Of a stretch of 64,000 bases of DNA, positions 9,176 to 18,614 are shown one piece after another. Both the position numbers and the translations under genes were made by a program. The notes under the pieces were generated by a model, which was given only the letters and a program-made list of their open reading frames with translations, searched no databases and was not told the DNA's origin. This DNA comes from Streptomyces sp. NRRL S-118. Its GTDB lineage: Bacteria; Actinomycetota; Actinomycetes; Streptomycetales; Streptomycetaceae. Position 1 is the stretch's first letter; each line of letters starts with the position of its first letter. The stretch is taken from contig NZ_KL591002.1 in the NCBI RefSeq assembly GCF_000716335.1, positions 355,020 to 419,019 on the forward strand, in the 5' to 3' direction.

Positions 9176-10426
9176 TCAGTAGCCCGGCTTTCCCCAGCCC
9201 GCGACGGCCGTCCCGTCCAGCCTGCGCGAGCGGTAGCTCTCGCCCTCGAGGGTGAGCACCTCCGCGTGGTGGACGAGACGGTCGACGGTCGCCGAGGCGA
9301 TGCCGCCGTCACCGAAGACCTCGTCCCAGCGGGCGAACGGCCGGTCGCTGGTCACGATCACCGACGCGCGCTCGTACCGGTGGGAGACGAGCCGGAAGAA
9401 GAGCTGGGCGGTGTCGTCGTCGAAGGGAACGTACCCGACCTCGTCGACGATCAGCAGCGGGTACGCGTCCAGCTCGGCGAGCAGCTTGCCGAAGCGCCCG
9501 GCGGCCTTGGCCTCCCGGAGCCGGTCGGCCCATTCGGCCGCGGTGGCGAACAGCACGCGGTGGCCCGCCTGGCAGGCCCGTACGCCGAGCGCGATGGCCA
9601 GGTGCGTCTTGCCGGTGCCGGGCGCGCCGAGGAACACCACGTTCAGCTTGCGCGGGACGAAGTCGACCTTCCCCAGCCGGGCGATCGCCTGCGGCTCGGG
9701 CGCCCGCAGGTGCCCGTCGTCGAACATCTCCAGCAGCTTGCGCGCCGGGAAGCCGGCCGCCTGGATCCGCTCCTCCGCGGCGGACCCACGGCCGTCCGGC
9801 TCCTCGGCCCCGCCCGCTTCCTGCACGGGCTCGGCCTTCCGCCTGTCGCGCTGCCTCGGCAGCATCAGGTGATGCGGCTCCCGATCGCCGTGGCCCTTGT
9901 GCTCCTGCGCGGCCATCGGCCCGGACATGTACGCGAGGATCGCCGCGGAGGCGATGAACGCCATGTGGATGACCGTCCCCCAGAGCAGGTCGTGCCGGGG
10001 CGTGTGGTGCACGTCCACGAACATCTGCAGCAGGTGCACCGAGGAGATCCCGACGATGGCGGTGGCCAGCTTCACCTTCAGCACGTTGGAGTTCACGTGC
10101 GACAGCCACTCGGGCTGGTCCCGGTGCCCCTGCAGCCCGATGCGCGAGACGAACGTCTCGTAGCCGCCCACGATCACCATGATCAGCAGATTGGCGATCA
10201 TCACGACGTCGACGAGCTTGAGGACCGCGAGCATGACGTAGGTCTCGTCCGCCTGCCCGCTGACGACGTGGTCGACGAGGTGCCAGAGCTCGTTGAAGAA
10301 CTTGTAGACGTACACCCCCTGCGCGGCCACGAGCCCGAAGTACAGGGGAGCTTGGAGCCAGCGGGTGGCGAACAGGGCGAGTCCGATGGTCGTGATGGTC
10401 GACGGCGACGAGGCTGAGCGGGACAA
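9176..10426 (-). CDS. YqhA-type membrane domain fused to IstB-like AAA+ ATPase
   Basis: This single frame joins two families. Residues about 10-170 match YqhA/UPF0114 membrane proteins (TRWLQAPLYFGL, KFFNELWHL, four hydrophobic segments). A charged linker follows. The last 190 residues are an IstB/DnaC-like ATPase with Walker A GAPGTGKTH, Walker B LLIVDEVGYVPF and a sensor segment SVIVTSDRPF. IstB normally assists the IS21 transposase IstA, and none is present here. The TTG at 10426 is preferred because CTGGAGG lies five bases upstream. A GTG 23 codons earlier is possible. The role is unknown; a membrane-anchored ATPase is the plain reading. Confidence 0.75.
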   Translation of the reverse strand: MSRSASSPSTITTIGLALFATRWLQAPLYFGLVAAQGVYVYKFFNELWHLVDHVVSGQADETYVMLAVLKLVDVVMIANLLIMVIVGGYETFVSRIGLQGHRDQPEWLSHVNSNVLKVKLATAIVGISSVHLLQMFVDVHHTPRHDLLWGTVIHMAFIASAAILAYMSGPMAAQEHKGHGDREPHHLMLPRQRDRRKAEPVQEAGGAEEPDGRGSAAEERIQAAGFPARKLLEMFDDGHLRAPEPQAIARLGKVDFVPRKLNVVFLGAPGTGKTHLAIALGVRACQAGHRVLFATAAEWADRLREAKAAGRFGKLLAELDAYPLLIVDEVGYVPFDDDTAQLFFRLVSHRYERASVIVTSDRPFARWDEVFGDGGIASATVDRLVHHAEVLTLEGESYRSRRLDGTAVAGWGKPGY

Positions 10427-11243
10427 CGGGACCTCCAGCGGCGGGGGGTTCCGCCATTCTGGTGGGCCACCGCCGTAAATCTGAATTCGGGCCACCCGTA
10501 GGGATTAATAGAATTCCAGTAGCACCGGGTCGCCTTCACGACCGCCGGCACCTGTCGGCTAACGCCTTCGGCAGACATGTCGATATACCGAGGAACTGGG
10601 GGCCGCCGACACGCCCTCCCCACTCACCGCACGAGCGGCACCTGGGCCGCAGCGCTGCTCAGCGGTGCCCGGTGAAGTACGACATCGCGGCTTCACAGCC
10701 GCGGCAATTCTCGAATCCACTCGGTGGTGTCCACCAGCTCCGGGAACTTCGCGACATCTTCGAGCGTCGGGCCGCGATTTTCCCTGGACGAATCGGTTCT
10801 CCGGGCCCGGAGGGGGCATGGCGCGCATCGGCGGGGAATGACTGAGAGGCCTTTCCGGTCCGGTGGCTTTCTCCTCCGGCCTCCGGAGGGGCACCACGCC
10901 CTTCGGGCGGCGAGGCCACTCCACCCCGGACCTCCGGATGCGGCGCGCCTGCCCGAGCGGAACACTGCCGCCGGTTCGGACTCGTCCGCTGTGTGGCGGC
11001 TCCTCCCTCCTCAGGACCGGGTTGCGGCAGGCCCGTCACCCGCCCCACCGGCGCCGGGCGAGCCCGACGGCCGGCACGGCACCGGCACCGGCACCGGCAC
11101 CGGCCCATAGTGAGGAGCCCCCGTCGGCCCGGGCCGGCGAGGGTGAAGCGCTTCGGCGGTCCGGCCGGCGGTGCCCGCCCCGCGTGCGCCGGCTGAACGC
11201 GGTCGGACCGTCCGGTGGTCCGGACGGAGCCGGACGGGGCCGC
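10427..11243. other. 816-base intergenic region
   Basis: I see no confident gene. A short minus-strand frame ending at 10693 reads TLEDVAKFPELVDTTEWIRE with lower GC and natural-looking codons, so it could be the tail of a small or decayed gene. A GGCACC hexamer is repeated about five times at 11077-11104. Confidence 0.35.
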
Positions 11244-12371
11244 CTAGCTCAGCGTCTTGAGCGCCGCCACGTCGTAGGGCTTCAGCTCGTCGAGCCGGTT
11301 CGCCAGGATCTTGGCCGCCCACTCCGGGTCCTGGAGCAGGGCGCGGCCGACGGCGACCAGGTCGAACTCGTCACGCTCCAGGCGGTCGAGCAGGTTGTCG
11401 ATGCCCTGGACCGGGGCGCCCTCGCCCATGAAGGCCCGGATGAAGTCGCCGTCGAGGCCGACGGAGCCGACGGTGATGGTGGGCCGGCCGGTGAGCTTCT
11501 TCGTCCAGCCCGCGAGGTTCAGGTCCGACCCGTCGAACTCCGGGACCCAGTAGCGGCGGGTGGAGGCGTGGAAGACGTCGACGCCGGCCGCGGCGAGCGG
11601 GGCCAGGATCGCCTCCAGCTCCTCGGGGGTCTCGGCCAGCTTGGCGTCGTAGGCCTCCTGCTTCCACTGCGAGTAACGGAAGAGCACCGGGAAACCGGGC
11701 GAGACGGCCTCGCGGACGGCGGCCACGATCTCGGCCGCGAACTTCGTACGGGCCACGGGGTCGCCGCCGTAGGCGTCGGTACGGCGGTTCGTCCCCGACC
11801 ACAGGAACTGGTCCAGGAGGTAGCCGTGGGCGCCGTGCAGTTCGACGCCGTCGAAGCCGATGCGCTCGGCGGCCGCGGCGGCCGCGGCGAAGGCTCCGAT
11901 GACGTCGTCCAGGTCGCGCCGGGTCATCGCCTTGCCGGCACCCTCGGTGCCGTCGAGGCGAATGCCGGAGGGACCGACCGCGGGGGCGTCGGCGTAGGGC
12001 GGGTCGCCCTGCTTGCGCACCATGCCGATGTGCCACAGCTGCGGCACGATCGTGCCGCCCGCCGCGTGCACGGCTTCGGCGACACCCGCCCACCCCGCGA
12101 GCTGCTCCTCACCGTGGAAGCGCGGCACCCGGTCGCTCTGCCCGGCCGACTCGTGGCCGACGTAGGTCCCCTCCGTGACGATCAGGCCCACGCCCGCTGC
12201 GGCGCGACGGGCGTAGTACGAGCGCACGTCCTCACCGGGGACACCACCAGGGGAGAACTGGCGCGTCATCGGCGCCATCACGATGCGGTTCGGAACGGTC
12301 AGGCCGTTCAGCGAGACGGGGCGGGAGAGGATCTCGGACGCGCGGGAGGCAGCGGACTCGGTGACGGTCAC
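11244..12371 (-). CDS. NADH:flavin oxidoreductase (old yellow enzyme family)
   Basis: This is a 375-residue FMN-dependent TIM-barrel reductase. Visible features are the N-terminal NRIVMAPMTR segment that binds FMN, PQLWHIGM, the substrate-binding pair in GVELHGAHGYLLDQFL followed by NRRTDAYGG, and the C-terminal VGRALLQDPEWA phosphate-binding part. Such enzymes reduce activated C=C bonds using NAD(P)H. The GTG at 12371 is chosen for the GAGGAG seven bases upstream; longer frames run into the promoter. The physiological substrate is not evident. Confidence 0.9.
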   Translation of the reverse strand: MTVTESAASRASEILSRPVSLNGLTVPNRIVMAPMTRQFSPGGVPGEDVRSYYARRAAAGVGLIVTEGTYVGHESAGQSDRVPRFHGEEQLAGWAGVAEAVHAAGGTIVPQLWHIGMVRKQGDPPYADAPAVGPSGIRLDGTEGAGKAMTRRDLDDVIGAFAAAAAAAERIGFDGVELHGAHGYLLDQFLWSGTNRRTDAYGGDPVARTKFAAEIVAAVREAVSPGFPVLFRYSQWKQEAYDAKLAETPEELEAILAPLAAAGVDVFHASTRRYWVPEFDGSDLNLAGWTKKLTGRPTITVGSVGLDGDFIRAFMGEGAPVQGIDNLLDRLERDEFDLVAVGRALLQDPEWAAKILANRLDELKPYDVAALKTLS

Positions 12372-12984
12372 AGGGGTGCTCCTCGGGGGGTACCGGGCGG
12401 TATGTGCGCATGCATTGAATGCGGGTGCAGGCGTCAACCGCTCCGACGACGGCCCGATTCCCGCACACGGGCCGAACCACCCTGTGATCCCGGCCACTTC
12501 GACTCCGCACGACGCGCGATGACGGCGCGTGCTCCGGCGACGGACGGGAGGCGCCGCGCGACAGAGGCGGGGCGGGGCTCGGGCCGCCGGGAGCCATCAC
12601 GGCGGAGGTCGAACCTCTGATGACCTCCCCTGCTTGACGTTCGACATCTCAAGCCGAAACAGCGGCCGGAGAGCGGTGCCCGGCAGGCTGGGGCGGGGTG
12701 GACCGTGACGGCGACGACGGTCGGGCTGCCCGGCTTCCTGCGGGTCCTCTCCATTTCCTCGCGTCCCTTGCGCGTCCCCTGGATCTTGCTTTCGGCTTCA
12801 CTGCGTAGCCCCCAGCAGCCGAGCTTGCTTCCAAATCACCACAGGTCAGGGCCTTGACAATGGCGCCCGGCACCCGCCGCGACACCTCAGGCAGTACGCG
12901 TGAGCAGCGGATTCTCTCCAGTGGGGCCCGAGTAGGTGACTCAGAGGCACTGAAGAGACGTTTCCGCAGGTCAGGGCACGTTAC
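12372..12984. other. intergenic region left of the att-like site
   Basis: I found no supported gene. On the minus strand, 12649-12885 is open but has no recognisable domain. The phrase CGTCCC-TTGCGCGTCCC near 12755 resembles CGTCCA-CTGCGCGTCCA near 13148 on the other side of the tRNA fragment. These could be integrase arm sites or chance. Confidence 0.3.
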
Positions 12985-13032
12985 TGGTGGGGCGGGTGGG
13001 ACTCGAACCCACGGCCGACGGATTATGAGTCC
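12985..13032 (-). repeat. 3' fragment of a CAT-anticodon tRNA (putative att site)
   Basis: Read on the minus strand, this gives a CTCATAA anticodon loop, the variable region, a T arm with a perfect GTGGG/CCCAC stem around TTCGAGT, a CCGCCCC acceptor strand and an encoded ACCA end. The 5' half is missing: no GGGGCGG strand or D arm lies upstream, and the anticodon stem becomes mispaired at once. This is what an element leaves behind when it integrates into the 3' end of a tRNA-Met or tRNA-Ile2 gene. The element would lie to the right. Confidence 0.65.
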
Positions 13033-13480
13033 TTTTCTGATCTTCCGATCCGTCCCGGCTCTTACCCCGTCTTTCCTATAACCGCAGGTCAGATGCCCAT
13101 CGCCGTTCTGGCTCCGCGCCGGCCTTCCTGATCCTTCCGGGTCCTTCCGTCCACTGCGCGTCCACTGGGAGTCTCCCGAGAGCCTTCCCGGAGGAGTCGC
13201 TTGGGGACGTCTGCTGGATCGATGCAGGTTGAGCGCGGGGGAAGTCGAGGTCTCGAACTCTCACGCAGCGGAGTGTCTTACAGACGGAAAGGACACCGCC
13301 CCCTTCGCCCGGGGTGGAGCCATACGGCGTTTCTACTGGTCAGTCGTCTGCGGACAAGAGTACCGAAGTCGGACCCGAGCGGGGCCAGCATGTTCGCCCC
13401 GCTGCGTCCTGACAACCCTGGTCGCGGGCATTACGACGGCCACTCTTGTGACCCACGTTGATTCCTTGTGCACTTGTCGC
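13033..13480. other. non-coding stretch inside the putative left end
   Basis: I see no integrase or other intact gene. A minus-strand frame ending at 13076 reads VDAQWTEGPGRIRKAG, which could be a decayed C terminus. Stretches such as TCCTTCCG and GTCCACTG recur near 13130-13170. The region marks the change to lower GC DNA. Confidence 0.35.
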
Positions 13481-14968
13481 ATGTACCGCTGGAAAGCGTT
13501 AAACGATCGACAACTCACGCTCCTCAGGAACATCGCTGCCAGCGAGGATCCCGGCGCCCAGGACCCGGGCATGCGGCGGTCGACCTATGCGCTGCGCGAT
13601 CGTGGTCTCGTGACGGTGAGCCGCCGGGGTGGCGGCTGGCAGGCGGAAGTTACTGAGGCAGGGCGGTTCTACCTGGAGCACGGTCATCACCCGGAGCATC
13701 CGGCGCGCGGGCGCGCTGCTGTTGGAGAGTCGAAGGCACCGGTGGCCGCAGCGAAGGGCAAGGTCCGCGGCTCCACGATGACGAAGACAACTCATACGAG
13801 CAAGCAGACGACCCCCCACAAGAAGCCGCCAGCGCCATACAGCGAAAGGCCTATCCCGGTAGCACGCCGTGCTAAGGCGACCAAGCTCGTCGAGCGGTTG
13901 GTCGCCGAGCACCACGTGGTCATCTCAGAGCCTGACGAGGATGAGATCACCGAGTGGCGACGTGTCATCGACTTCGCGAAGCGGCACGGACTCGCGCCTG
14001 AGGGCAAGCGCATCGAGAAGCAGCGGTTGTGGAACGCGGGCCGTGACCTGCAAATTTCGTTGGTAGACGGCCCACACGCCAACTCGGGGCGGAGGTCCCT
14101 GGAGGACAATCCGCGGGTTCCAGTCCCTGCGCAGTTGCGCTCGCCGCACCGCGTCGTGGCGGCGTTGCGAGACAGCGAGCGCCGGCTCCTTATGCCGCCC
14201 TCCCTACGTCGCCGTGCTTTGCTGCTGCTACAAGGACTCGCAGCAGAGGCGGAACGCCGGGGATACAAGGTACGCGAGCAGTCGGTCCCTGAGCGTGACC
14301 ATCGTTCAGCGCACTTTTACAACGGCCGTTACTTCCCGGCGAGTTGTCGGGAAGGGGTGCTGGAGATCGTCATCGAAGGCTTCTCCGGCTGCGTCACTAT
14401 CAAGAAGGAGTTTCCCCAGTCTGCTGATCCAGACCGCTCGCAGCAGCTCGCCCTGGACATCGGGTACAGCCGATCTAAGAGGCAGCACCACTGGGGTGAC
14501 CGCAAGCGGTCAAAACTCGAGGACGTGCTCGGGATCGTGCTCAGGGAACTGGAGACTCGCGCGGTCGAGGAGAAGCAGAGGAAGCTGGATGAGAAACGCG
14601 CGAAGGAAGAGCGCCGCATCCGCTGGGAAGCGGCCATGGCTGCCGCCAAAGAGAAGGCTGCTCAGGCTCACTTCGCAACGATTCTCCGTGAGCAGGCAGG
14701 GCAGTGGCAGGGTGCGCACGCGCTCCGCCAGTACTGCGACGCTCTGGAGCGCAGGATCGATGTAGCGGCGGAAGGGGACATCGACGTCGAATCCGCTCGT
14801 GCCTGGTTGCGGTGGGCACGCGACTACGCGGAGACCCTCGACCCGCTTACACAACTACCGACTATGCCGTTCGGGCTGGCTTTCGAGCCGGAAGACCTCA
14901 AGCCGCACCTCAACGGGTGGAGTCCCTATGGTCCGGAGGCGCACACATCGGCTTGGAGCACTTTCTGA
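13481..14968 (+). CDS. hypothetical protein with N-terminal winged-helix-like segment and coiled coil
   Basis: This is a 495-residue protein. The start MYRWKALNDRQLTLLRNIA, followed by YALRDRGLVTVSRRGGGWQ and TEAGRFYLEHG, has the rhythm of a small winged helix. A Lys/Thr-rich linker follows, then a mixed central domain. A charged coiled coil occupies roughly residues 350-400 (EEKQRKLDEKRAKEERRIRW). I recall similar proteins as common uncharacterised Streptomyces genes, often on mobile DNA. The ATG at 13481 is chosen because earlier codons are rich in rare patterns. GC is lower than in the chromosomal genes to the left. Confidence 0.7.
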   Translation: MYRWKALNDRQLTLLRNIAASEDPGAQDPGMRRSTYALRDRGLVTVSRRGGGWQAEVTEAGRFYLEHGHHPEHPARGRAAVGESKAPVAAAKGKVRGSTMTKTTHTSKQTTPHKKPPAPYSERPIPVARRAKATKLVERLVAEHHVVISEPDEDEITEWRRVIDFAKRHGLAPEGKRIEKQRLWNAGRDLQISLVDGPHANSGRRSLEDNPRVPVPAQLRSPHRVVAALRDSERRLLMPPSLRRRALLLLQGLAAEAERRGYKVREQSVPERDHRSAHFYNGRYFPASCREGVLEIVIEGFSGCVTIKKEFPQSADPDRSQQLALDIGYSRSKRQHHWGDRKRSKLEDVLGIVLRELETRAVEEKQRKLDEKRAKEERRIRWEAAMAAAKEKAAQAHFATILREQAGQWQGAHALRQYCDALERRIDVAAEGDIDVESARAWLRWARDYAETLDPLTQLPTMPFGLAFEPEDLKPHLNGWSPYGPEAHTSAWSTF

Positions 14969-15179
14969 GGGGAGACGTGCCTCGCCTCTGCGTAGGGCGA
15001 GGCATCGTCAGCCGAACTCCTGACCGATGCGACAGGGCCCGCCGTCTTGACCGGAGAACCGCGGCCCTTCCTGCGGTGAGCAGCCGTCTTGCGAGGTCGT
15101 TCCGGGATGCTTCCGTTTCGTCATGGCTCTGGTTCCTGGGTGGCGCGGCCGCGGCGTGGGGCCGGGGCCGCGGTGGTGG

Positions 15180-15429
15180 TCAGTGGTTGCGGAGGGCGGC
15201 TTCGTCGTCGGCTTCTTGTTCGCGTCCGGAGGTGCGGCAGACGTCGAGGAAACCTTCTGCAGGGATGCCCTGGTTGATCGCCATGTAAAGGTGCTGGGCG
15301 AGCCTGTAGGTGCTGTCGGTGTCCAGGGCCTCGCGCAGGGCGTGGCGCGCGGTGACCGTGTCGCCCTGCCGCCAGGCCACCCATGCGCCGCAGCCCGCGA
15401 CCTGCTCGACGCCCGCGTCGCCCAGATCG
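15180..15429 (-). pseudogene. C-terminal fragment of a DUF4192-family protein
   Basis: The minus strand reads GAWVAWRQGDTVTARHALRE and continues to a stop at 15180. This closely matches the WVAWRQGD-type repeats of the intact DUF4192 gene at 21688-23334. The N-terminal domain is absent upstream. It is a truncated copy, probably left by a rearrangement. Confidence 0.7.
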
Positions 15430-15819
15430 ACGCCACCGGCCGCCGAGCGCCTCGCGAGGAAGACCCTCACCAACACCGCGAGCGGGCCGACGACTGCACC
15501 GACCAGGCGGCTGTCACCGTCTGCACAATCTCCGATGAGCTGCGATACGCCTAGTCGAGCAGCTTTTCGCTGTGCGCTGGGGCGAGCCGCTCTACAGCTC
15601 GCCGCAGCGCCCCTCGGTCCCGCAAGCGCGAAATGGTCCGAGTGCTCGACCTGCTCTGTCAGCCAGTTACCTGGATACCGAACCACTGCCGCGACGCAGG
15701 CCCCTGACGCCCTCGTCCGCCCAGCACTGTGCCCAACCACCTACAAAGGAGGCTTACAAGCCACCGCCACGCGAGCGGATAGCAGTCCAGGCCCGAAACC
15801 CACACTGCCATATCAAGTG
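15430..15819. other. intergenic stretch before the isoprenoid operon
   Basis: No convincing coding frame is present. AAAGGAGG occurs at about 15747 but no start codon sits at a useful distance. The last 60 bases are AT-richer and could hold the promoter of the operon beginning near 15820. Confidence 0.35.
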
Positions 15820-16653
15820 ATGGTGAATGAATATCGGATAATGGCCAAAAGTAAAGAGTTCGCTGTCGCGTATGATGCGGAATCCGGTAGACGCCTCACG
15901 CGCTATCGACACTCTGGCCAGCGGGATGCTACTACAGAATTAGGAATACCCAGGTTGATTAAGATCCTCTCTTATGATTCTCCAGACCTGGAGCAGTACG
16001 CGCGCTCACCCGGGTATCAATCCGATCTCGCGGCAGTCCGCGCGGTCTACTCTGGTCAGGGTCTGCTGGAGACCGCTGGCGCTTTCGTATTCCTTACCTA
16101 TTTGACGTTGCCTGCCTTGACGGCCGTCCGGCCACCGTACGCACGCGATTCTCTGGCCCGTTCCACACTCGATGGGGCGGCGGAGCGTGTGTTCTTGCTT
16201 CGCCTGCTCGGGCTGACCGCTGAACCCGCATGGTCAAAGGGCATCGGGAACGCCAAGGTCCGGAAACAAGCAGAGATGCTCGCGCGGCGCCACGCCGAGT
16301 TCCCGGGGATGAGGCAGGACTACATCGACTTCCTTGCGGCACTCATCGCACTCGCGCCGCTGCTTGTCCGATTGGAGGCTGGACAACCGCCGAGTTCCAC
16401 CCACTTTCGGGGGTACTGGCGCTACATGAGTGCCGCCATGTCGCTGATAACAGCCAAGTTGAGCGGCGAATGGGAGGAGGAGCAAAAGTGCCGTGTGTTC
16501 TCCGAAAGGAACGCCGGGCTCTCGTCGGACGGGGAAGCGATGCTCACTGCGTTCGCCGCGCGACATCCCGAGCACGTCGCAGCGGCCCTGCCAGTGCTCT
16601 TTCCGAGACCACGATCTGTCGTCCGTACCCTCCTGGGAGGATTCGATGCTTGA
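15820..16653 (+). CDS. helical protein heading the isoprenoid operon (tentative MpaB/DUF2236-like)
   Basis: This 277-residue, largely helical protein has a hydrophobic segment near residues 90-110 (LETAGAFVFLTYLTLPAL). A central stretch KVRKQAEMLARRHAEFPG, followed by YIDFLAALIALAPLLVR, recalls the helix-and-His arrangement of MpaB/Lcp-type (DUF2236) oxygenases. The similarity is weak and I would not rely on it. ATG codons at 15820 and 15841 are both possible, and neither has a good ribosome-binding site. Its stop overlaps the prenyl synthase start by eight bases, so it belongs to that operon. Confidence 0.5.
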   Translation: MVNEYRIMAKSKEFAVAYDAESGRRLTRYRHSGQRDATTELGIPRLIKILSYDSPDLEQYARSPGYQSDLAAVRAVYSGQGLLETAGAFVFLTYLTLPALTAVRPPYARDSLARSTLDGAAERVFLLRLLGLTAEPAWSKGIGNAKVRKQAEMLARRHAEFPGMRQDYIDFLAALIALAPLLVRLEAGQPPSSTHFRGYWRYMSAAMSLITAKLSGEWEEEQKCRVFSERNAGLSSDGEAMLTAFAARHPEHVAAALPVLFPRPRSVVRTLLGGFDA

Positions 16654-17692
16654 GGCCCTGAGTGACTATTACGCCAAGCATCTCGCTGAGATCGATCAGC
16701 TCGTCAATGAAGAGCTGGCGCGGTGGCCCTGGCAAGACGTGCCCGAGATGGAGAAGCTGATCCGAGCACAGTTGCGCCGGAAAGGTAAACGTCTCCGGCC
16801 GCTACTCATGTTCACATTGGCTGACCTCGTGGGTGGCGATCCCTGGCGGGTGGTTCCTGGGGCCACTGGAGTAGAGCTCTATCACTTGGCCTCTCTTGTC
16901 CTTGACGACATCCAGGACAACTCCGCCTATCGGCGGGGAGTGCCGGCCGTACACACCACGTCAGGGGTCAGCACGGCACTCAATCTCGCCGGGGTGATTC
17001 GGGCCCTTTCTTTCCAGCCGCTGCATCGCTCGCCAGGCTTGGATCCCGCAGAAAAACGTCGCGTCGATGGGCGTGTAGGGACGGCAACGATGCACCTGTA
17101 CCTGGGGCAGAGCATCGACATCGGCTGGCACGACGGGTGGTATCCCGGTATTGGCGATTACCCCTACAAACAGATGGCTGAATGGAAGACGGGTGCCATG
17201 TTCGGCTGCGCCGCCTGGATCGCGACCTTCGTTTCCGGTGCACCTGAGGCTGTCGTGGAGTCGGCGGACCGTTTCGGGACCAAGGCGGGAGTGCTCTACC
17301 AGCTTGTGGACGACTATCTGGACATCTTCGGCTCTGACGGCGTGCTGCGCCGCCCAGCCCTGGAGGACTTGCGCGGGGGGAAGCCAAGCTGGCCGCTGAT
17401 CGCCTTGTGCCGTGTGCTAAGGACTCAGGGCGAGCAGGGAATGGCCGACTTGGTCGTGCAGCGGCTGCGCCAGCCGGATGCTCGGGATGCGGATTGGGGC
17501 TGGCTTCTGGCATTGACCGAGAAGCTCGATGTCGCGGAGATTCTTCGGCAGGATCTAGAGAGGCAGGCTCGCGAGCTGACTTTCCAAGCCAGGGAGCTTG
17601 CTTCGAGCGGTGGTTCCACTGCGAGGGTCGAGTTGTTTATCCAAGTTCTTCTGCGGTCGGCTGCGGTGATGTCGCCGGCGTTGCGGGGGTGA
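16646..17692 (+). CDS. polyprenyl diphosphate synthase
   Basis: This is a 348-residue trans-isoprenyl diphosphate synthase that condenses IPP with an allylic diphosphate. KGKRLRP sits near residue 46, the first Asp-rich motif DDIQD is at 87-91 and the second, DDYLD, at 222-226, so both metal sites are complete. No chain-length call is safe. The start has TGGGAGG five bases upstream and overlaps the previous gene. It is followed seven bases later by a second, divergent isoprenoid enzyme. GC content and codon use are lower than in the host genes. Confidence 0.9.
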   Translation: MLEALSDYYAKHLAEIDQLVNEELARWPWQDVPEMEKLIRAQLRRKGKRLRPLLMFTLADLVGGDPWRVVPGATGVELYHLASLVLDDIQDNSAYRRGVPAVHTTSGVSTALNLAGVIRALSFQPLHRSPGLDPAEKRRVDGRVGTATMHLYLGQSIDIGWHDGWYPGIGDYPYKQMAEWKTGAMFGCAAWIATFVSGAPEAVVESADRFGTKAGVLYQLVDDYLDIFGSDGVLRRPALEDLRGGKPSWPLIALCRVLRTQGEQGMADLVVQRLRQPDARDADWGWLLALTEKLDVAEILRQDLERQARELTFQARELASSGGSTARVELFIQVLLRSAAVMSPALRG

Positions 17693-17698
17693 TGAGGA

Positions 17699-18613
17699 GT
17701 GCTCGTTGCCTCACCTCTGCGACTCGCCGCAAGGTCATTCCCTTTCCTGGTGCACTTTGTTTGCCATCTTGCGGCGGGGCCATACCGCCGGGACCTCGCT
17801 AGTGGTAGGCGGCCCCAGACGCGTCTGCGCGTGGCGTTGTATGACTCTGTAATGAACCTGCTATTGGATGGCTACGCCGAGCTGGCTGGCTATCCGGTAC
17901 GGGCGGAGACAGGACAGCTGATCATCCGCCTTAACCGGCTCATCGGCGCGTTCGACGATGAATATGAGGAGCGACTTGGCGACGGACGATCGCTTGACCT
18001 AGGGGATGTCTTCGCAGGGGAACTCGTGCAAGAGCGGCTCTTCGCCCTGGGTGACTTCTTGCAGGCTTATCCGGAGCGCCGCGCAATCCAGGAGTTCCTG
18101 ACGGATCGGCTTTCAGGCTCCTACGGCCGCTATGTGGCACTGACACAGAGTAAGCCGGATTTTGACCGACTCTACGAAAGCGTGGTCCTGGACTCTGGCG
18201 GTCTCGGCGAATGCCTTGCCCACGTAATCGGCCTCTTCAATGGGGCTGCGCCTGATCCTGAGACGGTAGAGCAGTTCTCCAGCTTCGGCATCGTAGGAAA
18301 GCTTGCCGACGACGTGATCGACTTCTGGACCGATCTGGCGCAGGGGCGAACCAATGTGTTGATCGGGCTCGTTCAGGGACACCCGGAGGAGCATGAAAGG
18401 GTCCTGCAGACGGCCAGCCGGACGGCCCGCGGGCGACTAAAGTGGTGGCGGCTGAACTGCCCTGACTCCTTTGTGCAGTTGATGGATCTCATCGAAGAGC
18501 ATCGTGCCCGGCTGAAGGCCCCGAGCCTCCGTCTGGCCGGCGATTTGACGCTCCTTCCCGCTTGCCGAGGTGGCCTCGAACTGCGCTCAGCCCCCGTCGG
18601 CCTGAGGATTTGA
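17699..18613 (+). CDS. divergent class I isoprenoid enzyme (terpene synthase/prenyltransferase fold)
   Basis: This is a 304-residue helical protein with two acidic motifs at the spacing expected for class I isoprenoid enzymes: DDEYE at 86-90 and DDVID at 204-208 in a GKLADDVIDFWTD context, followed by GRTNVLIGL. It lacks the GKRLRP element of chain-elongating synthases. It may therefore cyclise or otherwise transform the diphosphate made by the preceding enzyme. The GTG start is uncertain because the GAGGA upstream touches it. Co-transcription with the polyprenyl synthase suggests a substrate-product pair. Confidence 0.7.
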   Translation: MLVASPLRLAARSFPFLVHFVCHLAAGPYRRDLASGRRPQTRLRVALYDSVMNLLLDGYAELAGYPVRAETGQLIIRLNRLIGAFDDEYEERLGDGRSLDLGDVFAGELVQERLFALGDFLQAYPERRAIQEFLTDRLSGSYGRYVALTQSKPDFDRLYESVVLDSGGLGECLAHVIGLFNGAAPDPETVEQFSSFGIVGKLADDVIDFWTDLAQGRTNVLIGLVQGHPEEHERVLQTASRTARGRLKWWRLNCPDSFVQLMDLIEEHRARLKAPSLRLAGDLTLLPACRGGLELRSAPVGLRI

Positions 18614-18614
18614 C

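Noticed and set aside
11077..11104. GGCACC hexamer repeat
   Set aside because: It is a short simple repeat in intergenic DNA, not linked to a gene or known element.
13235..13285. Another tRNA-like stretch with a TTCGAGA loop on the minus strand
   Set aside because: The supposed T stem does not pair and no acceptor or D arm can be drawn.
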